From the NCBI GenBank assembly GCA_903970295.1, contig CAJCHQ010000158.1, positions 1 to 8,244 of the forward strand: a DNA stretch of 8,244 nt, written 5' to 3'. Position numbers and translations under genes: made by a program. Of the stretch, positions 1 through 5,219 are shown one piece after another. The DNA is from Bryobacterales bacterium (GTDB lineage: Bacteria > Cyanobacteriota > Vampirovibrionia > Obscuribacterales > Obscuribacteraceae). The notes below the pieces were generated by a model. It searched no databases. It was not told the origin of the DNA and saw only the letters and a program-made list of their open reading frames with translations. Positions within the stretch are counted from its first letter, which is position 1; each line of letters starts with the position of its first letter.

Positions 1-301
1 GCTGCTTTTGCTGGTTCGTTGATTGCTGTTGCAAATGATTGTAATAACTCAGTTGTTGTTGATTCTGGTTTTGCATGTTCTGTTGCTGCTGCCAGTACCG
101 GCGACGCCCACGCCTTCTTCTAGGGATGATAGGTGCTTCCAGGCCAGCCTCCGACGAGGCTTCAGACTGGGCAGACGCAGGCGTGGCGAAATACAAATCC
201 AAGTCCAGACCGACAAAAGTGACCAGTATAAGAACGATGCGACAGACTGACAATAATCGTTTCGCTGGGAGCGATTTTGGCAATCTGCTAATGGTGGTCA
301 T
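1..301 (-). CDS. Secreted Arg/Gln-rich protein, N-terminal part (cut by left edge)
   Basis: The minus-strand frame opens with ATG at 301 and stays open to base 1, so only the first 100 residues are seen and the stop lies outside. An AAGGA box sits 9 nt before the ATG. Residues 1-44 form a classic export signal: a basic start (R6, K9, K14, R15), a hydrophobic core around 18-36, then a PASA-QS type I cleavage site after residue 44. The predicted mature protein starts acidic and Ser/Ala-rich. It then has a striking basic patch at 61-68 (RRRRGRRR) followed by YW and a Gln/Asn-rich stretch from 71 to the edge. No family is recognised. Composition suggests a disordered, exported or surface polyelectrolyte, which is inference. 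Forward-strand ORFs here are its shadows. The gene is real with good confidence; its function is unknown. Confidence 0.8.
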   Translation of the reverse strand, partial: MTTISRLPKSLPAKRLLSVCRIVLILVTFVGLDLDLYFATPASAQSEASSEAGLEAPIIPRRRRGRRRYWQQQQNMQNQNQQQLSYYNHLQQQSTNQQKQ

Positions 302-579
302 GAGATATATTCCTTGTATGTACAAAAACCCAATCAGGTTTGAAGGAACGCCAAAAGAGCGCAGCATAACAATGTTAACCCATAGCGATTCTACTGTCAT
401 TTTGTGCAGAAATTGCGAAGAGTGGAAAATGCAGTGGGTATAACTATTATGCCGTCCGATCAAACGCGCGTTCGACTGAAACGCCTCACACTTTATGCAC
501 GATTTTCAACTACCTTGGTTCAGTGACTTCGCTTATGACCTCATTCGAAATTTGCTCCTAATCGTGAGGATAACGCAAC
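302..579. other. Divergent intergenic region
   Basis: This 278-bp gap separates two divergently read genes. Besides the minus-strand promoter candidate, I see only a -10-like TATAAC near 440 with no well-spaced -35 box for the plus-strand gene. There is also the GAGGA ribosome site at about 566-570. Short ORFs here have no ribosome site and look accidental. Confidence 0.5.
372..400 (-). promoter_or_regulatory. Candidate sigma70-type promoter for the secreted protein
   Basis: On the minus strand ATGACA (400-395, 5 of 6 to the -35 consensus) is followed after 17 nt by TAACAT (377-372, 4 of 6 to the -10 consensus). Transcription would start near 365, giving a leader of about 64 nt that carries the AAGGA ribosome site. 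Spacing is ideal, but the match is by eye only. Confidence 0.33.
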
Positions 580-1596
580 GTGAATTTGCTGCGCCGCTGG
601 CTACAAGCATCATGGAAAGGCAACCGCGCTCTCTTGATTCTTGCCGCGTTCAGTTTCTTTTGCTTGACGGTCTCCCTGATCGGTCTGGCTCTCGACGACA
701 AAGTTATCAACGGCGAACATGGCTGGATCAAACCCTGCAAATTTAGTATGTCGTTGGCAATTTACGGCCTGACCTTGATCTGGTTTTCACCATTCGTCAC
801 AGGGCACAAAAAGTTTTTCAAAGCGATATCGATCGCCGCCTTATTTGGCACGTGTGTTGAATTACCGGCGATTATTCTGCAGGTCATGCGTGGCACAACC
901 AGCCACTTCAATACATCAACAGCTTTCGACCACGCCATATTCGTGACCACAGTAGCGGCGATCACGCCCATGGCCGTTGGCGTCCTGGGGCTCTTCATCA
1001 TGCTTTTGCGCGAAAAGAATTTGCCGCCGGTGATCGGTTTAGCCCTGCGGTGGGGAGTCTTTCTTACCGCGATCGGATTGATTCCCGGCATCATGATGGT
1101 TTTGCCAGATCCCATGCAAGATGCTTTGACAAAAGCCAACCTGTTCGAGGGGCATACAATCGGCTTTCCAGAGGGTGGTCCCGGGCTGCCGCTGCTTGGC
1201 TGGAGCACCATAGCTGGAGATCTGCGAGTGGCCCATTTTGTTGGAATACACGCCTTCCAGGTTTTGCCGATCCTCGGTTATGCTGTTTGCGTTTTCTTTC
1301 CCCACCTGAATGTGGTTAGACAAAAACTATTGATCTGGAATGCTGGACTAACCTATTTGGGTTGCACTACCGTGCTGACTTGGCAGGCGCTCTGCGCCGA
1401 ATCGATTACTGCACCGAGCGACCAAACCATGCTTTATTACTCGTTGCTTTTAGGCGGTAGCCTGGTCTGGGCAACAGGCACCATACTTCTGGCACCAGCC
1501 GCACACACAATCGTGACGGGCGACGATCATCCATTCAATGGACCTGGCGGGACAGAGCGGTCGCAGCCACTGGCAGTCAAAATTCTATCCGACTAA
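580..1596 (+). CDS. Polytopic membrane protein of unknown function
   Basis: A 338-residue integral membrane protein with about eight hydrophobic segments, near residues 17-38, 55-73, 82-103, 118-143, 151-174, 216-240, 250-270 and 285-308. It starts with GTG; a TGAGGA box at 565-570 lies 9 nt upstream and supports this start. Landmarks are a polar loop after helix 1 (DDKVINGEHGWIKPCKF, 39-55), in which W49, K51, P52, K54 and F55 resemble a WxKPxKF pattern I associate with uncharacterised bacterial membrane proteins. H219 and H224 lie in a helix near 216-230, and a Gly/Pro-rich loop lies at 194-208. No transporter or enzyme signature is recognised. The C-terminal tail from about 314 is polar and probably cytoplasmic. 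The stop overlaps the converging neighbour by 12 bp. Gene reality is strong; function is open, with a small-molecule, ion or haem-linked role conceivable. Confidence 0.85.
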   Translation: MNLLRRWLQASWKGNRALLILAAFSFFCLTVSLIGLALDDKVINGEHGWIKPCKFSMSLAIYGLTLIWFSPFVTGHKKFFKAISIAALFGTCVELPAIILQVMRGTTSHFNTSTAFDHAIFVTTVAAITPMAVGVLGLFIMLLREKNLPPVIGLALRWGVFLTAIGLIPGIMMVLPDPMQDALTKANLFEGHTIGFPEGGPGLPLLGWSTIAGDLRVAHFVGIHAFQVLPILGYAVCVFFPHLNVVRQKLLIWNAGLTYLGCTTVLTWQALCAESITAPSDQTMLYYSLLLGGSLVWATGTILLAPAAHTIVTGDDHPFNGPGGTERSQPLAVKILSD

Positions 1597-2544
1597 AATC
1601 ACAGTCTTACCAAGATTGTGACCGCCCTCAGCCTGACTGTGCGCTGCCGCCAACTGTTGTAATGAAACGGTTTTAGTGACGACTGAGCGAAGCTTGCCGG
1701 AAGCAGTCCGGGCAGCAAGGTCGGACAATTCTCCACTGATGTTCGGGCCGCCGCCGGCATTAACCAGGTAAACCTTTTTGCCAGGAAAAAGAACTGTCGA
1801 AAACAACCCCAAAATAGTGTCGGCACTAGGAACAGTCGTGACGTAGGATCCGTTTTTTGCGAGTAAATGCTTGATTTTGGAAAACTGCAGCTTAGCGCTA
1901 GCATCAAATATACAATCGAAAATGCCTGAGATATGGGCGAAATCGAGATGATGGTAATCGAGCAATTGGTCAGCACCGAAAGAGCGAACAAAGTCGTTAT
2001 TGCTTTCGCTGCAAGTCGCTACGACGTATGCCTCACTCGCTTTTGCCAATTGAACTGCGAAACTGCCCACTCCTCCGGAAGCTCCGTTAATCAAGACGCG
2101 CTGCCCGGCACGCAAATCAGCATGTTCGTAGAATGCTTTGTAGGCAGTAAGACCGGCGACAGGAATAGCCGCAGCGTCAACAAAACTTAAATGCGCTGGC
2201 TTCAATGCAAGCTTCTGCTCAGCGCACAGGGCAAATTGAGCATAGCTGCCATATCTATTTGCCAAAGGATCGGCCATGCCAAAAACTTCGTCTCCGACCT
2301 TGAACTTTGTCACCGCTTTGCCGATCTGTGAAACAACTCCGGCCAGATCGATGCCTAAAATCCGAGGGAATTTCCCGGGGATCAACAATTTCAAATCCCC
2401 TTTACGAATCTTCCAGTCAACCGGATTGATCGACGAGCAATACACCTCGACCAAAAGCTCACGCGCTCCCGGAGTTGGCTTCGCCGTCTCCGCCAGCTGC
2501 ATGACTTCGGCAGTGCCGTATCGTTCAATTACTACTGCTTGCAT
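1585..2544 (-). CDS. Zinc-independent MDR-family NAD(P)H:quinone oxidoreductase-like enzyme
   Basis: A 319-residue medium-chain dehydrogenase/reductase, the normal length for zinc-free quinone-reductase-like members. The GroES-like catalytic domain contains NPVDWKIRKGD (40-50), GIDLAGVV (64-71), VGDEVFG (83-89) and AAAIPVAGLTAY (124-135). The Rossmann domain shows INGASGGVGSFAVQLAKA (152-169), the glycine-rich nucleotide loop, and GADQLLDY (190-197). The zinc-enzyme GHE motif reads GID here and no structural four-Cys cluster is present, so a zinc-free NAD(P)H-dependent reductase of quinones or enone-type substrates is expected. The usual C-terminal GKTVILVG is intact. AGGA lies 7 nt before the ATG. 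Substrate cannot be told from sequence. The gene diverges from the decarboxylase gene and converges with the membrane protein, so it is probably monocistronic. Confidence 0.92.
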   Translation of the reverse strand: MQAVVIERYGTAEVMQLAETAKPTPGARELLVEVYCSSINPVDWKIRKGDLKLLIPGKFPRILGIDLAGVVSQIGKAVTKFKVGDEVFGMADPLANRYGSYAQFALCAEQKLALKPAHLSFVDAAAIPVAGLTAYKAFYEHADLRAGQRVLINGASGGVGSFAVQLAKASEAYVVATCSESNNDFVRSFGADQLLDYHHLDFAHISGIFDCIFDASAKLQFSKIKHLLAKNGSYVTTVPSADTILGLFSTVLFPGKKVYLVNAGGGPNISGELSDLAARTASGKLRSVVTKTVSLQQLAAAHSQAEGGHNLGKTVILVG

Positions 2545-2572
2545 TTTATTATCCTATCCAAGTTATACCTGA

Positions 2573-2585
2573 ATATTGGTAATAT
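2573..2585. promoter_or_regulatory. AT-rich dyad, possible operator
   Basis: ATATT-GGT-AATAT is a perfect 5+5 inverted repeat in the divergent gap, about 30 bp upstream of the oxidoreductase start and close to a minus-strand TATAAC box (2567-2562). Its position suits a repressor site for a redox-responsive gene, but such short AT-rich dyads arise easily by chance. Confidence 0.2.
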
Positions 2586-2638
2586 ATGGGAATGACGAGA
2601 CGGTTTCAGGTAAATCCACCGGAAATCACTTCGCCTCA

Positions 2639-2665
2639 TTGAAATCCCGATGCTGCCACTATATT
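2639..2665 (+). promoter_or_regulatory. Candidate promoter for the AdoMet decarboxylase gene
   Basis: TTGAAA (2639-2644) and TATATT (2660-2665, 5 of 6 to consensus) are separated by 15 nt, shorter than the usual 16-18. Initiation would fall near 2672, about 30 nt before the first ATG of the gene and about 73 nt before the alternative GTG. Confidence 0.28.
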
Positions 2666-2702
2666 TAGTACCAGAACTGGCCGCCTAAGACCGCCGCAAT
2701 TC

Positions 2703-3089
2703 ATGCAAAATACATCCAGCATCAAAAGGGAAGAAACAAGCGCCGTGCATGATGCGATGGGCACTCATCTACTTCTGACGTTGCGCGGTTGCACCGCTGA
2801 CCTGCTCAACGATAAAGGCGAACTGGAATTATTGGCCCGCAGTGCCGCCTCGGCAACCGGCGCCACTGTGCTGCAAACCTTCACTCACGCATTTGAGCCA
2901 CAAGGTGTGACAGCCCTCGTCGTCCTTGCCGAAAGCCACGCCAGCCTCCACACCTACCCTGAATCTCAAGTCGTGTTTTGGGATTGTTTCACCTGCGGCA
3001 GCAAATGTCGGCCGGAATTGAGTGCCGACGTCCTGATTTCTGCCTTGAAGCCCGCCTCGGTTGAAGAACAAATGATCAGACGCGGTTAA
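2703..3089 (+). CDS. speH: S-adenosylmethionine decarboxylase proenzyme (SpeH type)
   Basis: Cytosolic pyruvoyl enzyme that decarboxylates S-adenosylmethionine to the aminopropyl donor for spermidine synthesis. The proenzyme cuts itself between Glu77 and Ser78 in the ESHASLHTYPE motif (77-87), and Ser78 becomes the pyruvoyl group. H83 and C98 (in FTCG, 96-99) sit at exactly the offsets of the processing His and catalytic Cys known from the Thermotoga enzyme, 5 and 20 residues after the cleavage Ser. The protein should therefore be active. The family core begins at MGTHLLLTLRGC (19-30), so residues 1-18 are an extra leader. The first ATG has no clear ribosome site. GTG at 2745 (residue 15) has GGGAAG 11 nt upstream and may be the true start, giving a normal 114 residues. 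No speE or other polyamine gene adjoins it, so its partner must lie elsewhere. Confidence 0.95.
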   Translation: MQNTSSIKREETSAVHDAMGTHLLLTLRGCTADLLNDKGELELLARSAASATGATVLQTFTHAFEPQGVTALVVLAESHASLHTYPESQVVFWDCFTCGSKCRPELSADVLISALKPASVEEQMIRRG

Positions 3090-3123
3090 CGCGTGAACAT
3101 CCTGGACACAGACAAACCTGTCT
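3080..3123 (+). terminator. Weak stem-loops in convergent gap
   Basis: Two small perfect inverted repeats lie at the end of the decarboxylase gene. ACGCG-GTTAA-CGCGT (3080-3094) encloses its stop codon, and AGACA-AACC-TGTCT (3110-3123) reaches the end of the converging gene. Neither has a U-run on either strand. They might slow or stop polymerase in both directions, but they are not convincing intrinsic terminators. Confidence 0.18.
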
Positions 3124-3709
3124 ACTTATCCGATGAAGAGATCGTGTTATCAGAGTCGGCAACGTATCCACGCTTTTCGGCGTAGGCAATGACTTTTCTT
3201 TCGTATTTACGGAAAGGCGGCCACCACTTCTTTTGATGGTGAGCGGCAAACTCCTCTGCCATCTGCTTTGCCGTCCAATGCTGATCGACCATGCGATAAG
3301 TCGCCAGGTAGACGCCTGTGCGGTCCATATCTATCTCACAGCAAGCAAGAACGGGCTGACTCTTCGGATCATTGACGATTGAACGAAATTGGTCGAATTG
3401 CTCGTCAGTCGGCGTCAGAAAGACGCCTGTCTTGATCTGAATCCACTTCATTCCCAGCTTTTCGCACAATTTGCGTTTCTTCTCCTCTGAGTTTGTTCGC
3501 AAAGAAATAATTGTCTTAATCCCTTTCTCATGCAGAGCGTAGATATCTTTCACTTTAGGGTCTGGACCACGGTACAAGGTCGGCGTCACCTGCTCCGTGA
3601 CGCAATGCAGAAAGGGCGCATATAGGAAAGCAAACTGCACGGCGATGTTTTGAAAGTTCACGAAGAATTTCCCCCGAGATAGGCACCATTCAGACGAAAT
3701 GACAACCAT
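3122..3709 (-). CDS. Dual-specificity/tyrosine-phosphatase-like protein with atypical P-loop
   Basis: The fold is that of small DSP/SIW14-like cysteine phosphatases. VTPTLYRGPDPKV (41-53) resembles the usual entry motif, GIKTIISLR (63-71) the core strand, and LTPTDEQFDQF (98-108) the region that usually holds the general-acid Asp (D102 here). The P-loop is ACCEIDMDRTG (122-132), keeping C124 and R130 of CX5R. The family HCxxGxxR pattern is broken at two places: His before the Cys is Cys123, and the loop Gly is Asp127. An acidic residue in the phosphate pocket could weaken or alter catalysis. ATG at 3709 lies in a hairpin without a good ribosome site. GTG at 3661, with GGGGGA 8 nt upstream, is a strong rival start giving 179 residues beginning with a hydrophobic stretch that could be a membrane or export signal. 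Substrate unknown. Confidence 0.82.
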   Translation of the reverse strand: MVVISSEWCLSRGKFFVNFQNIAVQFAFLYAPFLHCVTEQVTPTLYRGPDPKVKDIYALHEKGIKTIISLRTNSEEKKRKLCEKLGMKWIQIKTGVFLTPTDEQFDQFRSIVNDPKSQPVLACCEIDMDRTGVYLATYRMVDQHWTAKQMAEEFAAHHQKKWWPPFRKYERKVIAYAEKRGYVADSDNTISSSDK

Positions 3710-3728
3710 GATGCCACCAGGGCATCAT
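3708..3728 (-). promoter_or_regulatory. 8-bp hairpin over the upstream start of the phosphatase-like gene
   Basis: ATGATGCC (3708-3715) and GGCATCAT (3721-3728) form a perfect 8-bp stem with a 5-nt loop. On the minus-strand transcript the 3' arm takes up the GGTGG region and the first two bases of the ATG at 3709. It would hide that start, favouring the downstream GTG at 3661 or acting as a translational switch. On the plus strand it is followed by TTTATTAATTT, but no plus-strand gene precedes it. Confidence 0.4.
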
Positions 3729-3829
3729 TTATTAATTTCAAACTGCCTTGCAGACTGATCTGGCTCCAAAAAAGTTGCCAGTTCATCCTTCCCACGGCAG
3801 AGTCACGAAAAAAGTGCTCCGTCCTCGGC

Positions 3830-4126
3830 TCAAGCAGATTTATCCAGATCACTGAGGTCTTCGAAATGATGATTGTTTTCGATCACGAAGCGGGTCAAGA
3901 GCTCTACCGCCAAATTGTCGAACTCGATTATGTAGCTCTGTTCGCCCAAGAGCTCACAGGACAAATGGCAGATTTCAAAAAATTTGATCAGATCTTCTTC
4001 AGTCACTTCCACTGAAGCTAACGCCAGGGTCGAGTCGGAAACTACTGGTGAACAGCGCCAAACATCAGCACTCACTCTCTGGACTTGCAATCGTCCTTTG
4101 ATCTTGCCATTGCTCGTTGTGGACAT
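3830..4126 (-). CDS. Small hypothetical protein, 98 residues
   Basis: Unrecognised soluble protein. An AAGGA box at 4140-4136 lies 9 nt before ATG 4126, so I choose this start. An in-frame ATG at 4171 would add 15 residues but has no ribosome site. Residues 1-40 are polar with mixed charge. The C-terminal half is hydrophobic-acidic and looks folded: TEEDLIKFFEIC (about 42-53), then an E/D-rich segment with EFDNLAVELLTRFVIENN, and the acidic tail FEDLSDLDKSA. The pattern suggests an alternating helix/strand domain with a helix starting near the TEEDL motif. There is no signal peptide or membrane segment. It sits between the nuclease and phosphatase-like genes with gaps over 100 bp on both sides, so neither neighbour predicts its job. 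The opposite-strand ORF is judged a shadow because it lacks a ribosome site. Confidence 0.62.
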   Translation of the reverse strand: MSTTSNGKIKGRLQVQRVSADVWRCSPVVSDSTLALASVEVTEEDLIKFFEICHLSCELLGEQSYIIEFDNLAVELLTRFVIENNHHFEDLSDLDKSA

Positions 4127-4271
4127 AGAACCTGGTCCTTCGGTCTCCGCATCCCGGTCTCGCGATGCCATGTAATGATAAGCGAGGTAGGTAATGGTGC
4201 GGTTAAGCTAGCGCAAATGTTACATAATTATTGTCAAAATGCCAACTGGAGCCACTTTCAGTCAGGCATGT

Positions 4272-4297
4272 TTCGCAATGATTCGCAACAACCGCAA
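4272..4297. repeat. Short 10-bp periodic CGCAA repeat
   Basis: TTCGCAA occurs at 4272-4278 and again at 4282-4288, 10 bp apart, followed by CGCAA at 4293-4297. Helical-turn spacing in the gap upstream of the 98-residue gene could mark side-by-side protein binding sites. The same gap holds a perfect minus-strand TTGACA (4237-4232) with no good -10 partner, and an AT-rich run at 4299-4320. Confidence 0.25.
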
Positions 4298-4332
4298 GTT
4301 TAATATATATTTTTCAATAATCCATAGGGCAA

Positions 4333-4887
4333 TTACTTCGGCATGATTGTTGCGTTTACGCCCTTTTCTCCATTACGAAAGATCCACGGTGGTATCGGAT
4401 TCGGTGCAGCCCACAAGCCAGTATGGCTGCTTTGGGCAGCCAGGTGCAATTGCTTCAATTGCGCATCATCAGGGGCAAATTTGTCGCTCCACCAAGCCAA
4501 GCCCTGACGAACCAGCTGCTGATTGAGAATGCTTCCATTGGGCAAACTGACGATAGCAATCGTGCGTCCGCGAGGATCACGACCGCGATCTTCGATAGAG
4601 ACAATCTGATTGTAACAACAGTCATCGGTGAATTTTTTCGCCTGCGGTCCAAAGTCCTGAGCCAACTCTGGGCAATCAACCCCAAACAGAATCAGCCTTT
4701 CCTTGGCACCGTCATGCATGACAGTAAGCGTATCGCCATCTGTGACAGAAACGACTTTAGCCCTGAAAGTTCCAGCCACAGCCGGCAGCGAGGACGAGCA
4801 AAGAAGAGAGAGTGCGAGTACAAGAGGCGCTAAGCCGAACAGCATCGAAGCAAGCGGCTCAGACACTCGCACGATCTTGCTTTTCAT
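4333..4887 (-). CDS. Exported thermonuclease (staphylococcal-nuclease-like)
   Basis: A 184-residue calcium-dependent-type nuclease expected to act on DNA or RNA outside the cytoplasm. Residues 1-38 are a signal peptide: basic K2, K4 and R7, hydrophobic core 14-30, and cleavage AVA-G after 38. C30 lacks a proper lipobox, so a lipoprotein is unlikely. The SNase domain runs from about 42 to 160. It has VVSVTDGDTLTV (45-56) with the metal-binding Asp pair D50/D52, then RLILFGVDCPE (64-74) with R64, D71 and E74. DPRGRTIAI (104-112) supplies R108, and NQQLVRQGLAWW follows at 122-133. R64, E74 and R108 match catalytic Arg35, Glu43 and Arg87 of the S. aureus enzyme, so it should be active. The ribosome site before the ATG is weak (GGATGGG). 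A tandem repeat lies just upstream of its candidate promoter. Likely roles are nutrient (phosphate) scavenging or clearing extracellular DNA. Confidence 0.93.
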   Translation of the reverse strand: MKSKIVRVSEPLASMLFGLAPLVLALSLLCSSSLPAVAGTFRAKVVSVTDGDTLTVMHDGAKERLILFGVDCPELAQDFGPQAKKFTDDCCYNQIVSIEDRGRDPRGRTIAIVSLPNGSILNQQLVRQGLAWWSDKFAPDDAQLKQLHLAAQSSHTGLWAAPNPIPPWIFRNGEKGVNATIMPK

Positions 4888-4939
4888 AGTCAGCCCATCC
4901 CGAAAGTCGACCGGAGGCTCAAAACCACCACCGCATTGC

Positions 4940-4968
4940 AGTGTACTGGATTAGTAAAGAGAAGGCAA
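4940..4968 (-). promoter_or_regulatory. Candidate promoter of the nuclease gene
   Basis: On the minus strand TTGCCT (4968-4963) and TACACT (4945-4940) are 17 nt apart, each matching 4 of 6 consensus bases. Initiation near 4933 gives a leader of about 45 nt. The -35 box lies only 5 bp from the end of the 11-bp repeat array, placing the array where an activator or the RNA polymerase alpha subunit would bind. Confidence 0.35.
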
Positions 4969-4973
4969 TCAAT

Positions 4974-5061
4974 CTTGCTTTGAACTTGCTTTGAACTTGC
5001 TTTGAACTTGAATTGTTCCTGCACTGAACCTGCTTTGAACCTGCTTTGAACCTGCTTTGCT
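4974..5061. repeat. Tandem array of eight 11-bp units
   Basis: Read on the plus strand in 11-bp steps, units 1-3 (4974-5006) are exactly CTTGCTTTGAA. Unit 4 is CTTGAATTGTT and unit 5 CCTGCACTGAA. Units 6-7 (5029-5050) are exactly CCTGCTTTGAA, and unit 8 ends CT instead of AA. The second base splits the array into a T block on the left and a C block on the right, so two variants were amplified separately with worn units at their junction. The period is not a multiple of three and equals about one helical turn. This points to a DNA-level element or slippage-prone satellite in the divergent promoter rather than a coding repeat. Confidence 0.92.
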
Positions 5062-5219
5062 GCCATTTTGATACCGCCTGCGATGTCACTGGTACGACCG
5101 GTCAAGAAGTTAATTCAAAAGCCCAGCGACTGATTCCTTAGAATTATTCGACTAGGGTCACTCTCATCAGGGTAAGAATCGAGAGGGAGTCCGGAGAACC
5201 GAGGAGAGCCAGCACATCT

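Larger units (their letters stand above)
4888..5219. other. Divergent intergenic region between nuclease and kinase
   Basis: This 332-bp gap holds, from left to right, the nuclease leader and promoter candidate, the 11-bp tandem repeat array, and an 8-bp palindrome GACCGGTC (5096-5103). Then come a -10-like TAGAAT (5139-5144) without a matching -35, and a purine-rich leader ending in GAGGAG 13 nt before the kinase ATG. A minus-strand ORF across the array (TTG at 5105 to 4890) has no ribosome site and is low complexity, so I do not call it a gene. Confidence 0.6.

Noticed and set aside
75..443. Plus-strand 122-residue ORF at the left end
   Set aside because: Antisense to the signal-peptide gene on the minus strand, with no ribosome site and shadow-like composition.
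762..1211. Minus-strand 149-residue ORF inside the membrane-protein gene
   Set aside because: Lies wholly opposite a convincing polytopic protein; basic, Pro-rich composition typical of antisense reading.
4232..4237. Perfect TTGACA box for a minus-strand promoter of the 98-residue gene
   Set aside because: No acceptable -10 hexamer at 16-18 nt (GCGCTA at 17), so not listed as a promoter.
4974..5061. Possibility that the 11-bp array is a CRISPR or origin iteron set
   Set aside because: No unique spacers, units too short for CRISPR, and no replication initiator or partition gene nearby.
4890..5105. Minus-strand 71-residue ORF ending 2 bp before the nuclease start, with KQVQS-type amino-acid repeats
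   Set aside because: TTG start, no ribosome site, and the repeat is a plain 11-bp DNA satellite whose frame rotates with each unit; no sign of selection for protein.
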